From positions 1 to 17,977 of the forward strand of contig PEZR01000116.1 of NCBI GenBank assembly GCA_002773975.1: 17,977 nt of DNA, given 5' to 3'. Below, piece by piece: positions 6,773 through 14,734 of this stretch. How positions within the stretch are numbered: position 1 is the first letter of the stretch; every line of letters begins with the position of its first letter. Under the pieces are notes generated by a model that did not search any database, was not told the DNA's origin, and saw only the letters and a program-made list of their open reading frames with translations. Source of the stretch: Bdellovibrio sp. CG10_big_fil_rev_8_21_14_0_10_47_8. Its GTDB lineage: Bacteria > Bdellovibrionota > Bdellovibrionia > Bdellovibrionales > Bdellovibrionaceae. Position numbers and translations under genes: made by a program.

Positions 6773-7903
6773 TTAATCTAAACGCGAGCGGCGGGGAAAG
6801 AAAGGACTTTGAGTTTCTTCGCAGAGATTTTTTTCGATATTGAGAAGCAATCCAAACATAAAACACAAAGTGATCAACGAACTTCCGCCATAACTGAAAA
6901 ATGGCAGCGTGAGACCTTTGGTTGGCAGCAGTCCCATCACAACGCCCGCGTTGATAAAGACTCCCAGAGCGAAGGTCATTGATATTCCCAATGCCAAAGC
7001 TTTGCGAAACAAATTCTCGGTCTTCAGCGCAATTTGAAATCCCCGTAAAACCACAAATCCATAAAGACCCAAAAGAAGACAAAAACCAATAAATCCCATT
7101 TCTTCACCAAAAACTGCCAGAGTAAAGTCCGTATGGGCTTCAGGCAGGAAAAAAAGCTTTCCTTGTCCCTGTCCCAAACCAGAACCAGTGATCCCGCCCG
7201 AATGAAAACTCAGCATGGACTGAATCACTTGAAAACCCTTTTGCTCCGGATCGGCCCAGGGATCCAAAAAGGCCAAAACCCGAGCTCGACGATAAGGCAC
7301 GCGCATCACGAGCAAATAGAAGGCTGGCAAAATCACCGCGAATGAAGCGATCAGATAACTCCAGCGAAGGCCAAACGCTAAGAGCAAAGCCACTGCGACA
7401 CAAATAATAATCGCAAAACTTCCAAAGTCTGGCTGCCTTAACAACAGCCCCAGCGGTACGGCGATCAATAGGATGACAGCCCACCACCACAGACGGCCCA
7501 AAAAATTTTGATCCTTGGTAAGAAAAGAAGCAAACAGCAGTGAAAATGAAAACTTCAAGGCTTCCGATGGCTCAATCCTCAACCCTAGGGGCAACTGAAT
7601 CCATCGAGCAGCACCGCCCGCGCGCACGCCTAAACCTGGAACAAAGGTTAAAATCACGCCTATTCCAGCAATCATCCACATCATCCAGCCCCATTTTTCA
7701 ATCCATCGTATGGGTACATGAGCGGCGACCAACAATGCTACAAAGGCAATGCCCGAAAACAACAGCTGGCGTTCAAAGAAATAAAGGCCGTCGCCAAATG
7801 ATTCGGTGGCAAAGATGTAACTAGATGAATAAACCTGCACAAGTCCACCTCCCAGCAACGCCAGAAGAGTTAACAACAAAGGACTTGAGAGTGGCTTCAA
7901 CAT
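6773..7903 (-). CDS. ftsW: Septal peptidoglycan glycosyltransferase FtsW (SEDS family)
   Basis: Polytopic inner-membrane polymerase that joins lipid II into glycan strands at the septum, working with FtsI. The roughly 376-residue protein has about ten hydrophobic segments and the SEDS landmarks GGAARWIQLP, PSEALKF, QPDFGS, the large periplasmic loop ending in AHTDFTLAVFGEEMGFIG, and LPTKGLTLPFFSYGGSSL. The essential Asp is in HTDF at about residue 259. A GTG at 7915 is in frame and overlaps the preceding lipoprotein's stop codon, but ATG 7903 has the better SD (GGAGAG, six bases from GGAG to ATG), so I start there. The C-terminus is short and basic (FFPRRSRLD). FtsW rather than RodA is chosen because of its place between murD and murG. 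Confidence 0.95.
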   Translation of the reverse strand: MLKPLSSPLLLTLLALLGGGLVQVYSSSYIFATESFGDGLYFFERQLLFSGIAFVALLVAAHVPIRWIEKWGWMMWMIAGIGVILTFVPGLGVRAGGAARWIQLPLGLRIEPSEALKFSFSLLFASFLTKDQNFLGRLWWWAVILLIAVPLGLLLRQPDFGSFAIIICVAVALLLAFGLRWSYLIASFAVILPAFYLLVMRVPYRRARVLAFLDPWADPEQKGFQVIQSMLSFHSGGITGSGLGQGQGKLFFLPEAHTDFTLAVFGEEMGFIGFCLLLGLYGFVVLRGFQIALKTENLFRKALALGISMTFALGVFINAGVVMGLLPTKGLTLPFFSYGGSSLITLCFMFGLLLNIEKNLCEETQSPFFPRRSRLD

Positions 7904-7907
7904 CCCT

Positions 7908-7913
7908 CTCTCC
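7908..7913 (-). promoter_or_regulatory. Shine-Dalgarno that favours the ftsW ATG start
   Basis: On the minus strand GGAGAG precedes ATG 7903 by a suitable distance. It overlaps the possible GTG start at 7915, which itself lacks a good SD. The site lies right after the lipoprotein stop codon, so the two genes are probably coupled. Confidence 0.6.
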
Positions 7914-7914
7914 A

Positions 7915-8430
7915 CTATTCTTCGATATGATCTTCGTCTTCTTCAGGTGGCTTGGATTCAGCTGCGGGAGCCGCAGGGCTGTCCTCTTTGACCTCGGCAG
8001 CTGGGGTATTTTTATCCGCTGCCTTTTCATCTTTGTCGGCCTTGTCTGCATTGGCCTTATCCATCATGTTTTCTTTTTTGTCTTCTCTTCGAATCTTTCG
8101 CGTCGGCCGAGCCGACATTCGTTTTTGCATCACACCTGTTGGGGGTTCTTTGGAAGTTGAGCAGCAATACATGATGCCCTGATTCTCTGAAGGAGTTTTA
8201 TATTGGCTGATGCTAAAAGGCTTATCGACATCACAGCGTTTCGCCATCTCGATATTTAACGCCACATCAATGTCACTGTAGACGTCTCCATTGATGAATT
8301 CACAATACATTTTACCGCCGGCTTGAACCAGCTTGTCTCGTTGTTCTTTTCGTTGTTTCATGGACGAGGAAGCACAGCCTGCTAAAATCAATAGACCGGA
8401 GATAAAAAGAAACCCATTTTTCAAAGACAT
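7915..8430 (-). CDS. Small lipoprotein of unknown function with a charged disordered tail
   Basis: Function not recognised. The 171-residue protein has a signal peptide with lipobox LAGC (16-19), so Cys19 should be lipidated. Residues 20 and 21 are Ala and Ser, not Asp, which by the E. coli +2 rule favours the outer membrane. The mature part has a small cysteine-bearing core (Cys43, Cys66 and a Cys89-Cys90 pair, about residues 40-95), with a tandem MYC/MYCC pattern that may form two disulfides. From about 103 to 171 it is low complexity: first basic (RPTRKIRR), then rich in K, D, E, A and P, ending acidic. That tail could reach through the periplasm. ATG 8430 has AAGGGGGA upstream. It sits between murD and ftsW in the operon, which suggests an envelope or division role, but this is inference. 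Confidence 0.85.
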   Translation of the reverse strand: MSLKNGFLFISGLLILAGCASSSMKQRKEQRDKLVQAGGKMYCEFINGDVYSDIDVALNIEMAKRCDVDKPFSISQYKTPSENQGIMYCCSTSKEPPTGVMQKRMSARPTRKIRREDKKENMMDKANADKADKDEKAADKNTPAAEVKEDSPAAPAAESKPPEEDEDHIEE

Positions 8431-8460
8431 CCATGTCCCCCTTGTTTTCAGATCTTCAGA

Positions 8461-9849
8461 TCAACGAAACTTACGAATGATCTCTTTAAAATAATCGCCC
8501 CGCTCCTCAAAACTGTCAAACATATCAAAGCTAGAACATCCGGGAGACAACAGAACAATGTCCCCAATCCTAGACTTTTGGTAAGCAATCAAGACCGCTT
8601 CTTCGAATGTACCGATCAGAAATGTCTCTGAGAAATCGCCGAGATCACGATTGATTCTTTCTTTCGCCTCTCCGACCAGGATCAAAGTCTTGACCTTTCG
8701 TTTCACGACGTTTCGAAGAGCCTCATAGGACAAATTGGTGTCCTTCCCTCCGGCAATTAAAATAATATTTTCGTCAAAAGCGTCCAAGGCTCGCAAAACA
8801 GCATGAACATTGGTGGCCTTAGAGTCATTGTAAAACTGAACGCCGCCAACTTTGCGCACATATTCCAAACGATGGTGAAGACCACTGAACGTGTTCATGA
8901 CCTTTTGAATCGCATCGTGGGTCGCTCCATGCTCGCTGGCAGCAAGAATGGCAGCCATCATATTTTCCAATGAATGGCGGCCCTTCATCAATACCTTAGA
9001 AATATCATAAACCTCAATTTCAGGACCGGTGCGGACACGAATTTCTTTTCCAATATTGACAGCTCCACCAATATTCATAATTTGAGGCTCCAAGGAAGCC
9101 TTACGAGAAAAGTAAAAAATCTTTCCACGTTGAACAGCGGGATCTCTGGCGAGCTCGACCACAGCATTGTCATCCGCATTCAGAATGCTGGTCGTTGCTT
9201 GATTGGTATTTTTAAAAATCTTTCGTTTAGCATTCACGTAGTCTTCCATCGAACGATAACGATCAAGATGGTTTTCTGCCAAATTCATGAAAATAATATT
9301 CTGAGGATTGAAACTGTCACAAAGCTCCAGCATATAACTGGAAACCTCAGCGATCACCACCTTGGCTTTGACGTCCAACCGCAAGTAATCAGTCATCGGC
9401 GTCCCAATAGATCCACCCACCCAGCAGGTGATTCCGGACTCATTCAAGAAGGATTCAATCATTCTTGCCGTCGTGGTTTTTCCATTGGTGCCAGTGATGG
9501 CAATGATGGGTTCTTTGATGAACTGAGCAATGAACTCGAACTCGCCCGTAATGCGAATACCTTGGCTGCGAGCATAATCAAAAATCTTCAAAGCCGAGGG
9601 AACTCCCGGACTCAAAATCACCAGATCCTGAGACAAAAACGTTTTTGGGCTATGTCCGCCCAAATCCAGCTTCACCGGCAAATCACCCAGCTGCTCCAGC
9701 TGATTTGACAGCTCTGGTTTGGACTTGTGATCCGTAACCGTCACAATCGCCCCTTGCGCATGCAGGAATTTCGCCAACGCCACTCCCGTTTTTCCAAGAC
9801 CCACCACAAGAATTTTTTTCTCTTTCAACTCGGATACATCTGTAAACAT
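8461..9849 (-). CDS. murD: UDP-N-acetylmuramoylalanine--D-glutamate ligase MurD
   Basis: Cytosolic ATP-dependent ligase that adds D-glutamate to UDP-MurNAc-L-Ala. The 462-residue protein has an N-terminal nucleotide-binding motif VVGLGKTGVALAKFL, P-loop GTNGKTTT (120-127), the Mg/substrate region NLAENHLDRY, NAKRKIF around Lys208 (the position of the carbamylated lysine), HHRLEY (325-330), NDSKATN (341-347) and the MurD-specific LSPGCSSFDMF (434 on) close to the C-terminus. Those last two motifs separate it from the other Mur ligases. ATG 9849 follows GGAG at five-base spacing. It lies 27 nt after mraY and 30 nt before the lipoprotein gene. Confidence 0.98.
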   Translation of the reverse strand: MFTDVSELKEKKILVVGLGKTGVALAKFLHAQGAIVTVTDHKSKPELSNQLEQLGDLPVKLDLGGHSPKTFLSQDLVILSPGVPSALKIFDYARSQGIRITGEFEFIAQFIKEPIIAITGTNGKTTTARMIESFLNESGITCWVGGSIGTPMTDYLRLDVKAKVVIAEVSSYMLELCDSFNPQNIIFMNLAENHLDRYRSMEDYVNAKRKIFKNTNQATTSILNADDNAVVELARDPAVQRGKIFYFSRKASLEPQIMNIGGAVNIGKEIRVRTGPEIEVYDISKVLMKGRHSLENMMAAILAASEHGATHDAIQKVMNTFSGLHHRLEYVRKVGGVQFYNDSKATNVHAVLRALDAFDENIILIAGGKDTNLSYEALRNVVKRKVKTLILVGEAKERINRDLGDFSETFLIGTFEEAVLIAYQKSRIGDIVLLSPGCSSFDMFDSFEERGDYFKEIIRKFR

Positions 9850-9876
9850 TTTTTCTCCAGTCCCCGTAGGTTCTTA

Positions 9877-10953
9877 TTATCTTAGTTTCAATGTGCTGAG
9901 GCTCAGAATGGCCAACAAAATAGAAATAATCCAAAAACGCACAATGATTTTTGTTTCTGTCATGCCCTTCAACTCAAAATGATGATGAATTGGAGCCATT
10001 TTAAAAATTCGTTTGCCTGTTAACTTAAAAGAAATCACCTGACCAATTACCGACAAAGTCTCGACAACAAAAACGCCACCCAAAAGAAACATCAAAAGCT
10101 CATTGCCGGTCATGACCGCCATCACACCCAAAAATCCACCCAAACTCAAAGAGCCCACGTCTCCCATAAACACTTGAGCGGGATAAGCATTGAACCACAA
10201 AAATCCCAGGCCTGCGGCGACAATCGTTGCCGCAACTGGCGCCAGTTCTCCGGCCCCAACAACATGGGGAATTTGCAGATAGCTGGCAATTCCAAAGTGA
10301 CCTGTAACATAGGCAAAGAGCCCCAAGGTTCCGGCCGCAATAATCACTGGAACAATAGCCAGCCCATCCAAACCATCCGTGAAATTCACCGCATTCGCCG
10401 TGCCAACGATGACCAGCGCACCAAAGATCAAATATCCATATCCTAAATCAAAACTGACGCTCTTTAAAAAGGGCACGTGTAAGACAGTTGAAAGTTGAAA
10501 CCAATGAACCAAAGCAAAAAGCACGAGACCTGACACGAGAAATTCTCCGGCGAGACGAATTTTTCCCGAGAGACCTTTGGAATTTTTTTTGCTGACCTTC
10601 AACCAATCATCAATGTACCCAATCGCACCAAAGGCCCAGGTAATGATCAAAACTCCCCAGACCATGGCGTTCATAATGTCGCCCCACAAAAGACAAGGAA
10701 TCAAAGTTGAAATCAAAATTAAGCCGCCACCCATGGTTGGTGTTCCCGCTTTTTTCTTGTGGCTCTCGGGACCGTCGTCACGAATAGCTTGCCCCATTTG
10801 ATTGTGCGTCAACCGGCGAATGAAATAAGGTCCCCACATCCAACACAACAGAAAAGCCGTGAAGAAAGAAATGAAGGTGCGAACTGTGATATAACGGAAA
10901 ACATTGAAAGCTGAAAATTGATCAGCCAGCGAGTACAGAAGTTGATAAAGCAT
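9877..10953 (-). CDS. mraY: Phospho-N-acetylmuramoyl-pentapeptide transferase MraY
   Basis: Integral inner-membrane enzyme that moves phospho-MurNAc-pentapeptide from UDP to undecaprenyl phosphate, making lipid I. The 358-residue protein has about ten membrane helices and all family signatures: GTPTMGG (70-76), the metal/catalytic pair Asp115-Asp116 in GYIDDWLK, NAVNFTDGLDGL with Asp193, FMGDVGSL with Asp265, and the cytosolic MAPIHHHFE loop with His323-325. Length matches the family. ATG 10953 has AAGGA four bases upstream. The position between murF and murD is the standard dcw order. Confidence 0.98.
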   Translation of the reverse strand: MLYQLLYSLADQFSAFNVFRYITVRTFISFFTAFLLCWMWGPYFIRRLTHNQMGQAIRDDGPESHKKKAGTPTMGGGLILISTLIPCLLWGDIMNAMVWGVLIITWAFGAIGYIDDWLKVSKKNSKGLSGKIRLAGEFLVSGLVLFALVHWFQLSTVLHVPFLKSVSFDLGYGYLIFGALVIVGTANAVNFTDGLDGLAIVPVIIAAGTLGLFAYVTGHFGIASYLQIPHVVGAGELAPVAATIVAAGLGFLWFNAYPAQVFMGDVGSLSLGGFLGVMAVMTGNELLMFLLGGVFVVETLSVIGQVISFKLTGKRIFKMAPIHHHFELKGMTETKIIVRFWIISILLAILSLSTLKLR

Positions 10954-10980
10954 GATGTCCTTGTCCGTAATTCTTGGTCT

Positions 10981-12414
10981 TTATTCTTTATTCAGTGAAA
11001 AATCCAAAGGATCACAAGCCATCACAAATCTCTCGAGCTTCATGCCTCTTGAGCCTTTAACCAACACCGTATCGTGGAGGTTTAACACAGAGGCCAGCTT
11101 AGATGCAAGAGAATCTTCATAAGCAACTGAAACCATTAAGCTTTTTTTAAATCGCGAAGTCTGCATCCCGCGCTGAAAAGCTTCCGCATCGGGACCATAG
11201 AACCACACCCAATCAAAACCCGCCTGCCCCACTTGTTCACCCAACTCTTCATGCAGGGTGGCCGATTGGTCTCCGAGCTCCAACATCTGTGCAAAAACTC
11301 CAACCTTTTTTCCAGAGGACTTAATCAGACTCACGTTTTCCAACAAGGCCTTCATGCTGTCGGGATTGGCGTTGTATCCGTCAAAAAGCATCTCAGCTCC
11401 TGAACGAAGTCTTACCAACTGATTGCGCCCCCAATTGGTTCGACAATTGGGCAAAGCCGCCCAGATCTGTTCGGGCTCCAGGTCGGCCGCCAGGGCAACA
11501 CAAGCTGCCACCATCAAATTGGTCAGATTGTGCACTCCAAAAACGGGCACTCGAGCTTCGCCAGGGATTCCCGAAATGGTGCCACGAAGACTGATCTGCG
11601 ACATGGTAATGTGATCAATCTGAAAAAACACATCCGCAAAAGCTTGCTCCGAAGAAAAACTGAGATAGTCCAACGCCTTGGGATAGTCCTGCGGAGCTTT
11701 GGCAAACATTTGGCGAGTATAGATGTTGTCGAGGTTATAGATTCGTTTTGCTTCGGGCTTTGCAAAACGATAAATTTCCTCTTTTGCTTCAGCCACCTTG
11801 TCGAGACTTCCAAAATGTTCCATGTGAGCTCGCCCCACCATGGAACACACAACAACATCCGGCTCTGCAATTTCACACAGTCTTTGAATCTCTCCGGCGT
11901 GATTCATTCCCATTTCAATCAAACTGACCTCAGTGCCCTCGGGCTCTGCCAATAATGTCAGTGGAACTCCCCAATGATTATTGAAGCTCCCTTTGGGAAT
12001 ATGCACCTTTCGATAGACCGATATCAAACCGGCGGAAAACTCTTTGCTCGTGGTCTTTCCATTGGAGCCCGTGATTCCGACCACCAAAGATTTGCTGCGA
12101 CGCCGCTGAAAATGACCAAGCTGTTGTAACGCCACTAAGGTATCTGAAACGACGATCACGGTTATATTTTCCAAGATCTCTGGTGGAATTGACGGTGTGT
12201 GAACCAAAAGAGCGGCGGCTCCTTGGGAAACGGCTTGTGCTAAAAATTGATGGGCATCAAAAGAATCACCCTTGAGCGCAATAAATAACTTACCCGGCAT
12301 AGAATCTCGAGTGTCTGTACTCACTCCCTGAAAGAGGTTTTCTTTCTGTGACAAGATCTTGCCGCCCGTGGCCTGAACAATATCTTGTACTGTGAGCGCT
12401 CGAGGATTGGTCAT
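10981..12414 (-). CDS. murF: UDP-MurNAc-tripeptide--D-alanyl-D-alanine ligase MurF
   Basis: Cytosolic ligase that adds the D-Ala-D-Ala dipeptide, completing UDP-MurNAc-pentapeptide. The 477-residue protein has an N-terminal UDP-binding domain with VSTDTRDSMPGKLFIALKG (31-49), P-loop GITGSNGKTT (113-122), GMNHAGEI (169-176), the FGVHNLTN segment, DGYNANPDSM (345-354) and KGSRGMKLE (453-461), the last four being MurF-specific. The start codon overlaps the murE stop as ATGA (12411-12414), so the two are probably translated in coupling. No ddl gene is seen nearby, so the D-Ala-D-Ala supplier must be encoded elsewhere. Confidence 0.98.
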   Translation of the reverse strand: MTNPRALTVQDIVQATGGKILSQKENLFQGVSTDTRDSMPGKLFIALKGDSFDAHQFLAQAVSQGAAALLVHTPSIPPEILENITVIVVSDTLVALQQLGHFQRRRSKSLVVGITGSNGKTTSKEFSAGLISVYRKVHIPKGSFNNHWGVPLTLLAEPEGTEVSLIEMGMNHAGEIQRLCEIAEPDVVVCSMVGRAHMEHFGSLDKVAEAKEEIYRFAKPEAKRIYNLDNIYTRQMFAKAPQDYPKALDYLSFSSEQAFADVFFQIDHITMSQISLRGTISGIPGEARVPVFGVHNLTNLMVAACVALAADLEPEQIWAALPNCRTNWGRNQLVRLRSGAEMLFDGYNANPDSMKALLENVSLIKSSGKKVGVFAQMLELGDQSATLHEELGEQVGQAGFDWVWFYGPDAEAFQRGMQTSRFKKSLMVSVAYEDSLASKLASVLNLHDTVLVKGSRGMKLERFVMACDPLDFSLNKE

Positions 12415-13934
12415 GCTAAAAGCTCCTTTGCAATTTCGACATCGCTGAAGTGAATTTTATTGGTCCCGACGATCTGATAGTCCTCGTGCCCCTTGCCCGC
12501 TATGAGAATCACATCATTGGGTTTTGCTTTCTTAAAAACCAATGCCAGGGCTTCTTTCCGGTCGACTTCAACAAAAACATTCTCTGCATGGCCCTGAGAA
12601 GACAATCCATTCACAATTTCTTGCACAATGACCTGAGGGTTTTCAGTCCTGGGATTGTCCGAGGTCACCACCAAAAAGTCAGAACCCTTCTCGGCAGCTT
12701 GAGCCATCAATGGGCGTTTTCCTTTGTCTCGGTCACCACCACAACCAAACACCGTCCAAATATTTCCAGAGGACTTGATTTTCTTTCGCACCTGCCCCAA
12801 CGCTCGAAGAACATTTTCCAAAGCATCGGGGGAATGGGCATAGTCCACAAAGACATGCAGGCCTTTGTCATTTTCGATGGTCTGCAATCGACCCGGAACA
12901 CCTGGGAATCGAGCCAAGGCCTCAAGCGCAGTGGAAACTTCAACGCCCCCACTGGCCGCCGCCGCGACAGCACCAATCGCATTGGCCACATTGTGCTCAC
13001 CACACATCGGCAGCGATCCATAATAAAAACCAAATGGCGTTCGAAGCTCAAAATCCGTGCGCGAAAAATCCATGTCGACGATTCGATAACAAAAATCTGC
13101 GCTCTTCTTTTTCCCATAACTCCAAAGACCCGCATACCCATCGACCCGCAGACGCGCCCCCCAGGGGTCATCAATATTCACCACTGCGAAGTGGGGATTT
13201 TTATTGGTGCGCCGAAGAACCTCTGTAAAAAGACGCTGTTTTGTATGAAAGTACTCTTCCATGCTCGAATGATAATCCAAATGATCTTGGGTCAGATTGG
13301 TGAAAATGACCGTATTGAAATTCACCCCATCAACACGGTTCTGCTCCAACGCATGACTGGAAACCTCCATCGCCACTGCTCGAGCACCCGCCTCTTTCAT
13401 TTCCGCAAGCCTTTGTTGCAATACAACGGGCCCTGGCGTCGTCACTTCAGTGGACCAATGCTCAGTCCCCAAATGATGACCGGTTGTCCCCAGCACCCCA
13501 CAAGGAATTCGAACCTTCTCAAGAATAGTCTCCAACATATAAGTGATTGAAGTCTTTCCGTTGGTGCCCGTCACTCCAAAGCAAAAAAGCTGTGACGAAG
13601 GATTGTTGTAAAACTGAGAAGCCAAAGAACCCAAGATCGCCCGGGTGCTTTCCACCACCAAAACAACACCGGCAAAAGACGGTGGGACCAAGTCTCTTTT
13701 TTCAACAACGACTGCCATCGCCCCAGCCTCGCAGGCCTGTGGTAAATACTGATGTCCATCGGTCTGGGTTCCAGGAATAGCAACAAAAACAAAACCGGGC
13801 CGCACTTGACGGGCATCCGCAGTGATCCCCTGAACCTCGACGGATGAATGACTTTCGAGATGCAAAGAGACCGAAGAAGACTTCTTCTCTGACTTGAATT
13901 CAGGTAGAGCTGAGAGCAAGGCTGTTAACTTCAA
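12411..13934 (-). CDS. murE: UDP-MurNAc-dipeptide--meso-DAP ligase MurE
   Basis: Cytosolic ligase that adds the third stem residue. The 507-residue protein has the UDP-binding GITADARQVRPGFVFVAIPG segment (36-55), P-loop GTNGKT (123-128), TTPGP (165-169), EVSSHAL, QDHLDYH, Lys232 in the usual carbamylated-lysine position, GVPGRLQ, DYAHSPDAL, and DNPR at 426-429 with GKGHE at 480-484. DNPR is the known mark of meso-diaminopimelate specificity, so DAP-type peptidoglycan is expected. The start is TTG 13934, since the first internal ATG is at about codon 73, well inside the UDP-binding domain. AAGGAG (13941-13946) stands six bases before the TTG. It heads the nine-gene mur block and faces a divergent esterase gene, so a local promoter is likely. 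Confidence 0.97.
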   Translation of the reverse strand: MKLTALLSALPEFKSEKKSSSVSLHLESHSSVEVQGITADARQVRPGFVFVAIPGTQTDGHQYLPQACEAGAMAVVVEKRDLVPPSFAGVVLVVESTRAILGSLASQFYNNPSSQLFCFGVTGTNGKTSITYMLETILEKVRIPCGVLGTTGHHLGTEHWSTEVTTPGPVVLQQRLAEMKEAGARAVAMEVSSHALEQNRVDGVNFNTVIFTNLTQDHLDYHSSMEEYFHTKQRLFTEVLRRTNKNPHFAVVNIDDPWGARLRVDGYAGLWSYGKKKSADFCYRIVDMDFSRTDFELRTPFGFYYGSLPMCGEHNVANAIGAVAAAASGGVEVSTALEALARFPGVPGRLQTIENDKGLHVFVDYAHSPDALENVLRALGQVRKKIKSSGNIWTVFGCGGDRDKGKRPLMAQAAEKGSDFLVVTSDNPRTENPQVIVQEIVNGLSSQGHAENVFVEVDRKEALALVFKKAKPNDVILIAGKGHEDYQIVGTNKIHFSDVEIAKELLA

Positions 13935-13940
13935 TAGATT

Positions 13941-13946
13941 CTCCTT
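13941..13946 (-). promoter_or_regulatory. Shine-Dalgarno that sets the murE TTG start
   Basis: AAGGAG on the minus strand lies six bases before TTG 13934. No in-frame ATG lies nearby, so this SD decides the unusual start codon. Confidence 0.85.
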
Positions 13947-13974
13947 GTGAAAACCTACTCCGATTTATTATAAA
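13945..13974 (+). promoter_or_regulatory. Candidate promoter of the esterase gene
   Basis: TTGTGA (13945-13950), an 18-nt spacer and TATAAA (13969-13974) form a plausible sigma-70-type promoter facing right. The predicted start is near 13981, giving a leader of about 80 nt. Its -10 overlaps the leftward TATAAT on the other strand, and its -35 overlaps the murE SD. Confidence 0.35.
13967..13972 (-). promoter_or_regulatory. Perfect TATAAT, candidate -10 for the murE block
   Basis: On the minus strand TATAAT lies about 33 nt upstream of the murE TTG. The -35 at 16-18 bp spacing (ATGGTG region) is poor, and there is no TG extension, so activation by another factor or a chance match cannot be excluded. 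A promoter is expected here because the upstream gene, ftsI, is separated from murE by an antisense gene. Confidence 0.4.
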
Positions 13975-14020
13975 TGGGACCACTTGATGCACCATTGCGA
14001 CAACAACGATACACGATAAA

Positions 14021-14040
14021 ACGAATTTGAACGAATTTAA
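14021..14040. repeat. Tandem 10-bp repeat ACGAATTTRA, two copies
   Basis: ACGAATTTGA (14021-14030) is followed directly by ACGAATTTAA (14031-14040). The copies are exactly one helical turn apart, as paired binding sites would be, between the esterase promoter candidate and its SD. Two short copies may also be chance. Confidence 0.4.
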
Positions 14041-14049
14041 CACACGCAG

Positions 14050-14055
14050 AAGGAG
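14050..14055 (+). promoter_or_regulatory. Shine-Dalgarno that sets the esterase ATG start
   Basis: AAGGAG lies seven bases before ATG 14063. An in-frame TTG at 14027 would extend the protein by 12 residues but has no SD, so ATG 14063 is chosen. Confidence 0.85.
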
Positions 14056-14062
14056 CCCCCGA

Positions 14063-14734
14063 ATGAAAGTTCTTGAGGTTTTGCCCGAAAATGAAGCCCC
14101 ACAACTGACTTTCATTCTGTTTCATGGCTATGGCGCTGATGCCTATGATCTCCAATCATTGGCCGAGGTCATTACTCCACCCGTGCCGACACAGTTTTTA
14201 TTTCCCCAGGGTGTGATCGCGGTTCCCATTGGACCTGGCTGGACGGGAAGAGCCTGGTGGCCCATTGATATTGAAGCGCTGCAGTTGGCGGCAAGTCGCG
14301 GAGAACCCCGCGACTTGAGCAAAGAAAAACCTGCGGCTCTGCCTGAGTTGAGAAAAAAAATGTTTACTTGGATTGAAAGCTTACGGGTACCCTGGAATCA
14401 AATTGTTCTCGGCGGATTTAGCCAGGGATCCATGCTTGCAACGGATCTTTTCCTCCACGCCCCTGAGGCTCCAAAAGCTCTGGTCGTGTTGTCTGGGGCC
14501 CTGGTCAATAAAGACGAGTGGAAAACGGTGGCCGCAAAACGATCCGGCGCGCCCTTTTTCCTCAGTCATGGAAAAATGGATGCCGTTTTAGATCATCGAG
14601 GAGGAGCTCAGCTGGAGACCTTTCTTTGCCAGAATGGCCTCAAGGGAAAACTCATGAGCTTTCAAGGAAGCCATGAAATACCCATGGAAGTTATCGTGAG
14701 ATTGAACGAATTTCTTCAACAGGTCGCAAAATAA
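14063..14734 (+). CDS. Alpha/beta-hydrolase, carboxylesterase/phospholipase family
   Basis: Predicted cytosolic serine hydrolase of the small carboxylesterase/lysophospholipase family (Abhydrolase_2; similar in plan to E. coli YpfH and Pseudomonas EstB). The 223-residue protein has the oxyanion region FHGYGADAYDL (20-30), a short lid segment with WWPID, the nucleophile Ser120 in GGFSQGSM, Asp173 in GKMDAVL and His204 in GSHEIPMEV, so the triad is complete. No signal peptide or membrane helix is seen. The substrate is not known; short-chain esters or lysophospholipids are family precedents. The gene is antisense in the dcw cluster: it diverges from murE and its last 44 nt overlap the 3' end of ftsI tail to tail. 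It has its own good SD and a promoter-like sequence, so it is probably expressed independently. Confidence 0.9.
   Translation: MKVLEVLPENEAPQLTFILFHGYGADAYDLQSLAEVITPPVPTQFLFPQGVIAVPIGPGWTGRAWWPIDIEALQLAASRGEPRDLSKEKPAALPELRKKMFTWIESLRVPWNQIVLGGFSQGSMLATDLFLHAPEAPKALVVLSGALVNKDEWKTVAAKRSGAPFFLSHGKMDAVLDHRGGAQLETFLCQNGLKGKLMSFQGSHEIPMEVIVRLNEFLQQVAK

Larger units (their letters stand above)
13935..14062. other. 128-nt divergent region between murE and the esterase
   Basis: No gene here. The A/T-rich centre holds promoter-like elements for both directions, and the right part holds a 10-bp tandem repeat and the esterase SD. All are described as separate entries. Confidence 0.6.

Noticed and set aside
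7903..7915. GTG 7915 as the ftsW start
   Set aside because: The four extra residues have no good SD, whereas ATG 7903 has GGAGAG at proper spacing.
8974..9708. Plus-strand open frame of 244 codons
   Set aside because: Antisense to murD, with no recognisable motif or SD; it is a by-product of murD codon use.
12450..13550. Long plus-strand open frame of 366 codons
   Set aside because: It lies wholly antisense to murE, whose motifs are complete. The translation is rich in H, N, I and R with no domain pattern, and no SD precedes it.
14027..14062. TTG 14027 as the esterase start
   Set aside because: No SD upstream, and the 12 added residues (many Arg) do not belong to the hydrolase fold; ATG 14063 has AAGGAG.
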